Shown piece by piece: positions 16,999 to 24,322 of a DNA stretch of 64,000 nucleotides (position 1 is its first letter; every line of letters begins with the position of its first letter). Source of the DNA: CALGTL01 sp963579135 (GTDB lineage: Bacteria > Chloroflexota > Dehalococcoidia > Lucifugimonadales > Australimonadaceae); NCBI GenBank assembly GCA_963579135.1, contig CAUZFB010000007.1, positions 1-64,000 of the forward strand. Reading direction: 5' to 3'. The notes beneath the pieces are model-generated. The model saw nothing but the letters and a program-made list of their open reading frames with translations. It did not search any database and was not told where the DNA came from. Position numbers and translations under genes: made by a program.

Positions 16999-18240
16999 AT
17001 GCTGACCCAAGCACAGAATGACCGCATCACTCGAGTTGCCCCCGGCACGCCCATGGGTAACCTGATGCGACGCTACTGGCACCCCGTTGCCGCTAGCGTC
17101 GAGGTGAACGAAGAGAACCCGACCAAGAAAGTACGGCTACTGGGTGAAGACCTAGTCCTCTTCCGAAGCACGAAAGGCGTGGTCGGCCTCATCGAGCCTT
17201 CCTGCCCGCACCGCAAGGCCAATCTGTCCTATGGGGTCCCGGAGCCGGAAGGTATCCGATGCGCCTACCACGGCTGGCTGTTCGACGAGACGGGCGCCTG
17301 CGTAGATCAGCCCTCTGAGCCCGCCGGTAGCCGGTTCAAGGACAAGGTCAAGATCAAGGCCTACAGGACCGAAGAGATTGGTGGCCTCATCTTTGCGTAC
17401 ATGGGCCCAGAGCCCGCGCCGTTGCTCCCGAATTGGGACATCCTCACGTGGACCAACGTGACGCGCACGATCAATTCGGTCGACATGCCGGCCAACTGGC
17501 TCCAGTGCATGGACAATTCACTGGACCCGGTCCACTTCCAGTGGCTGCACCGCTACTGGGGTGGATGGAACATCGCGCGGAAACTCCCCGCCGGTGAGGG
17601 TCATGACTTCGACCGCGCAACGCTGAGCCGTGGTCGCGAGCACGTCAAGGTTGGCTTCGACCGATTTGAGCACGGCATCGTGAAGCGCCGCCTGCTGGAA
17701 GGTGAGACCGAAGACGACCAGTGGTGGCGCATCGGCCACCCCATCCTCTTCCCCAACATCCTTCGCGTGGCGCAGGACCGCTGGCATTCCTTCCAGTATC
17801 GCATCCCGATTGACGACACCCATACGAAGCACATGCTCTACACAGTGGTCGTGCCTGAGCCAGGCGTCACGGTCGCCGAACAAGAGTTCGTGCCGTACGT
17901 GGAGCGCGAGCTTTACGACGAGAAGGGCCGCCTGAACAACATGATCGTTCCTGCGCAGGACGAGGCGGCCTGGGTGATGCAAGGCCCTATCACGGATCGA
18001 ACCACCGAGCACTTGGGCGTCACGGACGTGGGTATCATCCTGTTCCGCAAGATGATCAATGAGAACCTGCAGATCGTTGAGGATGGTGGAGAGCCAATAA
18101 ACGTGCACCGCGATCCCGAAAAGAACGTCGCCATGATGCTGGCAACCGAGCACACGTACTATCCAGGAGACGACTTCACCGGCGGTCCATTCGCCGATAA
18201 GCCGCTCGTGCCACCCCAGGTTGAAGCGAGCATGCAGTAG
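16999..18240 (+). CDS. Rieske non-haem iron ring-hydroxylating oxygenase, alpha subunit (copy C)
   Basis: This is the middle gene of the tandem array, 413 residues. It has the same Rieske pattern as its neighbours (SCPHRK ... RCAYHGW) and the iron motif DNSLDPVHFQWLHRYWG. It differs from copies B and D mainly after the iron site, in the region that shapes the substrate pocket. The gap to copy D is only 39 bp with a clean AGGAGG site, so C and D are likely co-transcribed. At DNA level the shared Rieske segment differs from copy B by many synonymous changes, so the copies are not recent duplicates. Confidence 0.93.
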   Translation: MLTQAQNDRITRVAPGTPMGNLMRRYWHPVAASVEVNEENPTKKVRLLGEDLVLFRSTKGVVGLIEPSCPHRKANLSYGVPEPEGIRCAYHGWLFDETGACVDQPSEPAGSRFKDKVKIKAYRTEEIGGLIFAYMGPEPAPLLPNWDILTWTNVTRTINSVDMPANWLQCMDNSLDPVHFQWLHRYWGGWNIARKLPAGEGHDFDRATLSRGREHVKVGFDRFEHGIVKRRLLEGETEDDQWWRIGHPILFPNILRVAQDRWHSFQYRIPIDDTHTKHMLYTVVVPEPGVTVAEQEFVPYVERELYDEKGRLNNMIVPAQDEAAWVMQGPITDRTTEHLGVTDVGIILFRKMINENLQIVEDGGEPINVHRDPEKNVAMMLATEHTYYPGDDFTGGPFADKPLVPPQVEASMQ

Positions 18241-18279
18241 AAGCCAAGGCCCCTTCAGCGAGCAATCTAGGAGGAACAG

Positions 18280-19548
18280 ATGCTATCCGCAGCGCAGAAT
18301 GAGCGATTGACCCAAACCAGCAAGGGCACCCCCATGGGCGAACTGCTGCGCCGCTATTGGCACCCCGTCGCCGGCAGCATCGAGCTCAACGAAGAGAACC
18401 CCACCAAGGAGATTCGGCTGCTGGCCGAAGACCTGGTGCTGTTCCGGAGCACAAAAGGCGTTGTTGGACTCATCGAACCCTCCTGCGCTCACCGCAAGGC
18501 GAACCTCTCCTACGGCGTTCCGGAACCGGAAGGCATCCGATGCGCTTACCACGGATGGCTGTTCGACGAGACGGGCGCTTGCGTGGACCAACCCTCTGAG
18601 CCCGCGGGCAGCCGGTTCAAAGAAAAGGTACAGCTGAAGGCGTACCCGGTCGAAGAGCTGGGCGGCGTGATCTGGGCGTACCTGGGGCCCTCCCCTGCCC
18701 CAGTCCTGCCACGCTGGGACATCCTGACGTGGGAAGGGGTCGAAAAGTTCATCGTTTCCATGGAACTGCCGTGCAACTGGCTCCAGTGCATGGACAACTC
18801 TCTGGACCCGGTCCACTTCGAGTGGCTTCATAATTACTGGGGCTCCTACGTCATGGGTCAGGAAAAGCCCGCGGAAGAGCGGGAGGAGTGGAAGCTGCGC
18901 ATGCAGTCGGAGAACGCACGCGGCCGGCACGAGGTGAAGGTCGGCTTCGACCGATTCGAGTACGGTGTCATCAAGCGCCGGCTGCTCGAAAACGACACAG
19001 AGGATAACGAGTGGTGGAGGATCGGGCACCCAGTGCTGTTCCCCAACACGCTGAGGGTCGGCCAGGGCCGCAGCTTCAGCTTCCAGATTCGCGTGCCGAT
19101 GGACGACACACACACGCACCATTTCGTGTACCGCGTTCGCGTGCCGAACCCAGGTGAGGTTTTGCCCGAGCAGGGTCCGATTCGCGTTGATTTCGAGAAC
19201 GTTTACAAGCCCAACGGCAGGATTCGCGCCGACTGGGTGCTGGGTCAGGACCAGTCAGCGTGGATTATCCAGGGGCCGATCACGGATCGCACAGACGAGC
19301 ACTTGGGCGCCACGGACGTGGGGATCATTCTGTACCGCAAGCTAATCAACGAGCAGCTGAAAATCATGGAGGACGGTGGCGACCCGATCAACGTGCACCG
19401 CACGGACAAGGGTCCGATCTTCCTGCAGCAGGAGCATTCGTTCTACCCCGGCTACACAGAGACGGGCGGTCCGTTCCGGGACATGCCGGTCACGGCGCCG
19501 GACGTGGAGATGGAGTTGGCCGAGAAGATATCTGCGGACTTCGCGTAA
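18280..19548 (+). CDS. Rieske non-haem iron ring-hydroxylating oxygenase, alpha subunit (copy D)
   Basis: This is the last gene of the array, 422 residues, with TAGGAGG before the ATG. The Rieske domain has SCAHRK (Ala replacing the Pro seen in the other copies, ligands unchanged) and RCAYHGW. The iron site is DNSLDPVHFEWLHNYWG, where Asn replaces the Arg after the second His in the other copies. A strong terminator follows 25 bp after the stop. Electron-transfer partners are not encoded nearby; the stand-alone Rieske ferredoxins at 5.0 and 41.5 kb are candidates. Confidence 0.93.
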   Translation: MLSAAQNERLTQTSKGTPMGELLRRYWHPVAGSIELNEENPTKEIRLLAEDLVLFRSTKGVVGLIEPSCAHRKANLSYGVPEPEGIRCAYHGWLFDETGACVDQPSEPAGSRFKEKVQLKAYPVEELGGVIWAYLGPSPAPVLPRWDILTWEGVEKFIVSMELPCNWLQCMDNSLDPVHFEWLHNYWGSYVMGQEKPAEEREEWKLRMQSENARGRHEVKVGFDRFEYGVIKRRLLENDTEDNEWWRIGHPVLFPNTLRVGQGRSFSFQIRVPMDDTHTHHFVYRVRVPNPGEVLPEQGPIRVDFENVYKPNGRIRADWVLGQDQSAWIIQGPITDRTDEHLGATDVGIILYRKLINEQLKIMEDGGDPINVHRTDKGPIFLQQEHSFYPGYTETGGPFRDMPVTAPDVEMELAEKISADFA

Positions 19549-19573
19549 GCCCGCAGGAGATCATTCGTACTAA

Positions 19574-19607
19574 AGAGCCCTCGCTGAGATCAGCGGGGGC
19601 TCTTTTT
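19574..19607 (+). terminator. Rho-independent terminator of the Rieske array
   Basis: A 14-bp stem with one G-T wobble (19574-19587 with 19590-19603) is followed by TTTTTG. It lies 25 bp downstream of the copy D stop codon. Confidence 0.88.
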
Positions 19608-19734
19608 GTATGTGGTTTTGGTCGGTGCCACTGATGGATAGAACGACGACTGTCATTCTTAACACCTTGGGGGCAGGTGAGAGGTTCTTCGAGTCCACTG
19701 CGCTACTCTCAGGAAACAGAAGGGAGGGAGAAGG

Positions 19735-20136
19735 TTAGCGGTTGGACGCGAGGTTGGAGGTGGTGGTGACAGGGGTGATGACCATGAGGGTTCGCCCTTG
19801 GTCCTGCATGACCTGCGCGAAGTTTTCGGGGAGCTCGTCGCGGAAGGTGCTCCAGATGCGGCGGCTGGTCTCGACGAGGTCGTGATCGGTGATGACGGCT
19901 GTGCCTTGGACTTGGACGTGCTTGAACGGTTGGGTCTCGGCGAGTACGACCGCGTTCACGCGGGCGTCGCGGCCAGCGTTCAGGGTCTTCTTGCGCGTCT
20001 TGGTTACGGAGATGTAGAGCTTGCCACCTTCGTAGATGTAGTAGACGGGAGTCGACTGTGGTGCACCATCCTTACGGATCGTGGATACGACGCAGAAGCG
20101 ATGATCCTGCAGGAATTGTTCTTCTTCGGGTGTCAT
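19735..20136 (-). CDS. PPOX-class F420-dependent (pyridoxamine 5'-phosphate oxidase-like) protein
   Basis: This 133-residue split-barrel flavin/F420-binding protein is like the Rv1155-type F420-dependent PPOX enzymes. Features are FLQDHRFCVVSTIRKDGAPQSTPVYY at the N terminus (residues 8-33), LYISVT.TRKK, and the conserved R..W..F..E region near residue 92-98. It probably reduces or oxidises a small molecule with F420, or binds the cofactor. F420 use would fit the four luciferase-like genes in the window. It is monocistronic, convergent with the Rieske array. Confidence 0.85.
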   Translation of the reverse strand: MTPEEEQFLQDHRFCVVSTIRKDGAPQSTPVYYIYEGGKLYISVTKTRKKTLNAGRDARVNAVVLAETQPFKHVQVQGTAVITDHDLVETSRRIWSTFRDELPENFAQVMQDQGRTLMVITPVTTTSNLASNR

Positions 20137-20208
20137 GGCGGTGATTTCCTCTCAAGGTAATTGCCTGGATGCTACCACGCACTCGGCGATGGGCATCCGT
20201 AATAGAAG

Positions 20209-20237
20209 GAGGCCTCGCTGGCAACCAGCGAGGCCTC
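20209..20237 (-). terminator. Hairpin terminator of the gentisate-type operon
   Basis: A perfect 13-bp stem (GAGGCCTCGCTGG type) with a 3-base loop lies 46 bp after the stop of the Gfo/Idh gene on the minus strand. It is followed on that strand by TTCTATT, a weak T tract. Confidence 0.7.
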
Positions 20238-20282
20238 GTTTGGTCTGACGTATCGCGCTCGGCGCGCGAGGGTCGGGTTCAA

Positions 20283-21524
20283 CTAGACGGCGTCGTAGTC
20301 GTCGGAGATCGAGACCTGGTGAGAGAGGACGACGTCCTTGCCAGTCTTCGACGATTCCATGATGCCGGTGATGAGCTCGAGCGTGGCCATGCCCCAGGCA
20401 CCATCGTGGTAGACGGGGGCGTCGTTCCTAATGGCGTTGTACAACTCCAGGAGGTCCTCGCGGCCCGCTTGGTAGCGCGTGACTTCGAGGCCGCGATCCT
20501 CGACCCCATCATCCTTGTACACGTACAGGCCGTACTTGGACTGACGGATGTCGCCTCTTTCGCACGAGGCGACCAGGATGCCGAGGTTCGCGGGACGCCA
20601 GGGGGGCGCTTCTTTGGGAGTTTCGCGCCACATGCGACGTTCGTGGTCGGAGCCGATGCGCAGGGCGTCTTTGGCCGCGAACTCGTCGCGGTTGCCCTCC
20701 TTGAGATCTTTGCGGATCTGGACGCGGTCGTCGTGGGTGTAGCCCTCGATGAGCCCACGTCCTTGCTCGTCTGACCAGGGGACGAGGTCAGCCGTCATGG
20801 AGTAGCCATAGCCGTTATTCGTTACGTTGGCTGTGACGCCACTCTCAAATTCCATAAAAGCTGAGTAGTAGCCGACGCCTGGGCGCTCGGGCCACCACTT
20901 ACCCGTGGTGCCGCGGATGGTCCGCACCATGCCACCGCCAAGGAGGCGGAGGCTGTCAAGCTGGTGGGGGCCTTGGCGGTAAAGGACGCCGCCGCCGACT
21001 GTCTCATCGAGCTCTTCCGGCTGGCGGGCTTGGAGCATCCAGTCGGTGAACGCCCAGTTGTTGAGCGTTTTGAGAGGCCCCAACTCGCCAGAAAGGATGA
21101 TGCGACGCATCTGCATGACAGGGGGGCTAAAACCGAGCGTGTGGCCGCACAGGAGCTTCACTCCATTGCGGTCCGCCGCTTCAACCATCGCCTCTGCCTC
21201 TTGCATGGAGAGTGCCATGGGTTTCTCGGAAACGACGTGCTTGCCGGAGTTGGCGACCATGACCGTGTGAGGGCTGTGGAAATTGTTGGGCGTGGCCACC
21301 CAAACGGCCTCCACGTCAGGATCAGCGCAGAGCGCCTCTGCGCTCTCGAAAACTTTTGCGTCAGGATAGCGTTCCTTGAATGCTTCGCGGACACGCGGGT
21401 TCGTGTCGGCGCCCGCCATGAGTTCGATCTCGTCCATCGCTTCCATGTTGGGCATAATCTGCGTCGCGCCAACGCCAACGCCGATTATCCCCATCTTCAG
21501 GGGCTTCTTGCCACCCGTGGTCAT
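20283..21524 (-). CDS. Gfo/Idh/MocA-family oxidoreductase
   Basis: This full-length NAD(P)-dependent oxidoreductase has 413 residues. The Rossmann motif is MGIIGVGVGATQ near residue 12, followed by EKPMALSMQEAEAMVEAA, the conserved EKP cofactor/catalytic motif (residues about 94-111). The C-terminal alpha/beta domain contains RQGPHQLDSLRLLGGGMVRTIRG, with the QGPHQLD motif carrying the catalytic His. It is the last gene of a four-gene minus-strand operon, 20 bp after the gentisate-dioxygenase-like cupin. Its role there is unclear: these enzymes usually oxidise polyols, but they also act on aromatic-related diols. Confidence 0.9.
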   Translation of the reverse strand: MTTGGKKPLKMGIIGVGVGATQIMPNMEAMDEIELMAGADTNPRVREAFKERYPDAKVFESAEALCADPDVEAVWVATPNNFHSPHTVMVANSGKHVVSEKPMALSMQEAEAMVEAADRNGVKLLCGHTLGFSPPVMQMRRIILSGELGPLKTLNNWAFTDWMLQARQPEELDETVGGGVLYRQGPHQLDSLRLLGGGMVRTIRGTTGKWWPERPGVGYYSAFMEFESGVTANVTNNGYGYSMTADLVPWSDEQGRGLIEGYTHDDRVQIRKDLKEGNRDEFAAKDALRIGSDHERRMWRETPKEAPPWRPANLGILVASCERGDIRQSKYGLYVYKDDGVEDRGLEVTRYQAGREDLLELYNAIRNDAPVYHDGAWGMATLELITGIMESSKTGKDVVLSHQVSISDDYDAV

Positions 21525-21544
21525 AGTCGTGTCTCCCTAGGCCG

Positions 21545-22624
21545 TTAGCCGATGGTTCCTGTGATCTCTTGGCGGTCGACGTGGTGCTCCTGGAACAACA
21601 GCATCGTCTCAAGCAGCGGGAGGTCGCTCATGGAGAAGAGCACAGCGTCTTCAGACATGGAGTCGTTGATGTGCTCATGGGTGTTCATGGAGGGCACAAC
21701 GAACGTGTCGCCGAATCCCCAGTCGAGCTTCTTGCCGTCGATGATGGTCGAGCCGCTGCCCTTAGCCACGTTGTAGACGACTGAGCTCGTGTGCTTGTGG
21801 GCATCGGAGTGGAATCCGGGGCGCAACTGTTGCAGCTTGCACGCGAGGGTCGGCATGGTATGCCCGCCCGTGGTGGGGTTCGTGTACTCCATGATGATGC
21901 CGTCGTATCGGGAGCCTTCGTCCATCCCCGTCAACGCGGCGTAGGCGTCGGCCCACTTGTAGTTGAGGGGCAAGGCGCGCCCGGTAACTTCGGAACTCAC
22001 GTTGCGCATCATGCCCCCGCCGATGCTTGCGTTGGTGTAGCCGTCGGGCTTGGTGATTGGCTGCACGTCTTCAGGGAACGGCTCCTGGAACATACCGTCG
22101 AAGAAACCGACCATGGGTGCGTCCAGGCAGTCGAGCCAGATGACGGGCTCATCGGCCGGGTTTTTGTGATCGTGCCACACCCAGCTGGGAGTGAGGTTGA
22201 GGTCTCCGGGCTCCATCTCGAACTGCTCACCATCCTGGACGGTGAAGGCACCGGAGCCCTCGATGACCCACCGAATGGCCGCTGCGGTGTGACGATGAGC
22301 CTCTGCGATCTCGCCAGGCCACACGATCTGGATGGCGGAGGACATCGTCTTGGTCGAGGAGGGCGCTTCCATGCCACTGGACTTGAGCCCGGGGTTCTGC
22401 ATGAGCAGGGCGCGTCGGTAACCTTGACCCTTGAGGCGTTCGAGACGACCCGCTTCGTAGGCGAGCTCGCGCATCTCCTTCCAGCGCCACACCCAGGGGG
22501 ACGCCTTCGGGGGGCGGCGAGTACCGTCGCGGTGGAAGGCCCAAAGCGGGTAGCTGTCGACCTTGCTCAGTCGCTCCATGTACTCTTTTTCTTCGCTGAT
22601 CGCTGCTTCGTTCTCGGTAGTCAT
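21545..22624 (-). CDS. Gentisate 1,2-dioxygenase-like bicupin
   Basis: This is a two-domain cupin of 359 residues, the size of gentisate or 1-hydroxy-2-naphthoate dioxygenases. The first cupin has the iron site EAHRHTAAAIRWVIEG (H110, H112) and a later H151/H153 (WVWHDH). The second cupin has PGFHSDAHKHTSSVVY. The likely reaction is ring cleavage of gentisate or a related hydroxybenzoate with Fe(II) and O2 to maleylpyruvate. The start at 22624 follows AGGAGG. A fumarylacetoacetase-family gene lies immediately upstream, the usual partner for the next hydrolytic step, which strengthens the call. No maleylpyruvate isomerase is visible. Confidence 0.85.
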   Translation of the reverse strand: MTTENEAAISEEKEYMERLSKVDSYPLWAFHRDGTRRPPKASPWVWRWKEMRELAYEAGRLERLKGQGYRRALLMQNPGLKSSGMEAPSSTKTMSSAIQIVWPGEIAEAHRHTAAAIRWVIEGSGAFTVQDGEQFEMEPGDLNLTPSWVWHDHKNPADEPVIWLDCLDAPMVGFFDGMFQEPFPEDVQPITKPDGYTNASIGGGMMRNVSSEVTGRALPLNYKWADAYAALTGMDEGSRYDGIIMEYTNPTTGGHTMPTLACKLQQLRPGFHSDAHKHTSSVVYNVAKGSGSTIIDGKKLDWGFGDTFVVPSMNTHEHINDSMSEDAVLFSMSDLPLLETMLLFQEHHVDRQEITGTIG

Positions 22625-22653
22625 CACAACCTCCTGGTCTCGCTTCGCTTCGC

Positions 22654-23535
22654 TTAGTCGCGCTCGGGGTTCGGGCCCGTGCGTGCTTCAACCGGAACCG
22701 ACATCTCACCTACGTCACTAATATGGATAGTCACCCGGTCACCGGGCTTGATCTCGCCGACGCCGTCGGGTGTACCGGTGAACAGTAGGTCACCAGGCTC
22801 GGTAGCCGCGACCCATGACATATTGGCGATCAGGTTGGGGCAATCCGTGATGAGGTCATTGGTGAACGCGTGTTGTTTCAGATCCTCGTTGACCCAGAGG
22901 CTGATCTCCAGGTCACCCGGGTCGGCGATCTCGTCGGCGGTGACGATGTAGGGACCCGTGGGAGAGAAAGTGTCGAAGGACTTGCGCTTGCTACGGTCTT
23001 CGGGGCCACGCACGGTGATGTCCAGGCCGCAGGTGTAGCCGAAGACGTAGCTGAGGCTGTCCTTCAGAGGGATAGCGCTGCCATGCTTGCCCATGACGAG
23101 AACCAGCTCCGACTCGTGGTGGATCAAACGATCCTCGTAGGGTCGCAGGATAGTGTCTTGGGGTCCTACGACGGAGCTGGGTGACTTGAGGAACATGCCA
23201 AACTCGCCGGAGTGGTGCTGCCCTGCTGCGGCCTCGGTACCACCAGCGCCGGCTGCCATCTCCGCGCGGTGTGCGTGGTAGTTGGCAGGAGCAGCGTAGA
23301 CCTTGCGCGGCGCGGGCACGGGTGCCAAGAGCTTCACGGAATCCATCGGAACCGCATCGCCGTCTTTGGCCAGTTTCTCCACCTGAGGCTTCAGGGTGTC
23401 CCAATCCTCGATGAATAGGTTCATGCGGTAGCACTGGAGAGGCCCTGGAACGTCGGGCAACACACTGGTGACGTTAACCACACCATCGTCCCTGAGAACG
23501 CCGATTTGGAAATCGTCAAAGCTAACCAATTTCAT
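22654..23535 (-). CDS. Fumarylacetoacetate hydrolase-family protein (candidate fumarylpyruvate hydrolase)
   Basis: This 293-residue protein is of the FAH fold. The metal-binding acidic pair is in HHESELVLVMGK (about residue 139-150), the core continues with YVFGYTCGLDITVR, and the C-terminal signature FTGTPDGVGEIKPGD is typical. FAH enzymes split a C-C bond in beta-diketo acids. Beside a gentisate-dioxygenase-like gene the natural candidate substrate is fumarylpyruvate (to fumarate and pyruvate). It is separated from the dioxygenase gene by 29 bp on the same strand. Confidence 0.9.
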   Translation of the reverse strand: MKLVSFDDFQIGVLRDDGVVNVTSVLPDVPGPLQCYRMNLFIEDWDTLKPQVEKLAKDGDAVPMDSVKLLAPVPAPRKVYAAPANYHAHRAEMAAGAGGTEAAAGQHHSGEFGMFLKSPSSVVGPQDTILRPYEDRLIHHESELVLVMGKHGSAIPLKDSLSYVFGYTCGLDITVRGPEDRSKRKSFDTFSPTGPYIVTADEIADPGDLEISLWVNEDLKQHAFTNDLITDCPNLIANMSWVAATEPGDLLFTGTPDGVGEIKPGDRVTIHISDVGEMSVPVEARTGPNPERD

Positions 23536-23577
23536 AGCGTCAGTCTCCCAATTCGATCGTGGATATTCAACAAATAC

Positions 23578-24201
23578 CTAGTGCAGCGGCGAGAAAGACG
23601 AAGGCACCATGTGACGCACCAATTGGTGCACCGGGCGCTCCTCCGTGTGCGGCGGCCAGATGTCGGTTCCGACGTACTGCTTTCGGATCTCGTCACGGTG
23701 CGCCCAGTCCTTGTAAGGCCAGAGCTGGTAGAAGCGATTGAGCTCGCCAAGGTCGCTCATGAAGAAGCCTCCGTGTGGGTAGATCGCCGCACGGCGCTCC
23801 ACGGACTCGGAGAAGTGCTTCAAGACGCCGCGGGCCGCTCCCGATGGGTACGTGTACATGCGCAGCTCGTAGAGGTTGCCCCACTCGCGAGGGCCGTCCA
23901 GCGGGTCGTTGGTCTCGCCGGGGATGAGGATGTCGGAGTTCATGTTCTCCAAGAAATCCGTGATTTTTGGGGGCCAGTTGCCGCTGGGGTCATTGATTGC
24001 GGCGGCTCGCACGTCGGCTCGCTGTTGAAGCGATTCGTACCGCCACAGGTGCACGATCTGGTTCAGCGGGCCGATCTCGGTGTGCCAGAATCCCACGAGC
24101 GGGGAGTATTTGACGCGGGTCTCGATCGCCTCTTCGAAGCGTTTCTCGACCTCGGGTACTGAATTTGGTTTAACCGTGTATGTTCGAAGCTCAAACAGCA
24201 T
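23578..24201 (-). CDS. NIPSNAP-family protein, two domains
   Basis: The protein has 207 residues and two consecutive NIPSNAP (ferredoxin-like alpha/beta) domains. The first is MLFELRTYTVKP ... GFWHTEIGPLNQIVHLWRYES and the second is LYELRMYTYPSGAA ... GGFFMSDLGELNRFYQLWPY. The start at 24201 follows AGAGGAGC; the frame is open to 24297, but those codons look non-coding. The biochemical function of NIPSNAP proteins is unsettled. Here it is the first gene of the gentisate-type operon, which suggests an accessory or enzymatic role in aromatic turnover. The 121 bp upstream should hold the operon promoter. Confidence 0.87.
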   Translation of the reverse strand: MLFELRTYTVKPNSVPEVEKRFEEAIETRVKYSPLVGFWHTEIGPLNQIVHLWRYESLQQRADVRAAAINDPSGNWPPKITDFLENMNSDILIPGETNDPLDGPREWGNLYELRMYTYPSGAARGVLKHFSESVERRAAIYPHGGFFMSDLGELNRFYQLWPYKDWAHRDEIRKQYVGTDIWPPHTEERPVHQLVRHMVPSSFSPLH

Positions 24202-24322
24202 TTTTGCTCCTCTGGCGTGTGCAAATGAGTGGCAACCTAAGATAGCTGGCGCGCGGCATCTTACCAGCGTTCGTAGGGCTGTGCGCATGCGGCCCATCAG
24301 GGTTTTTCAAGACAGAAATATG

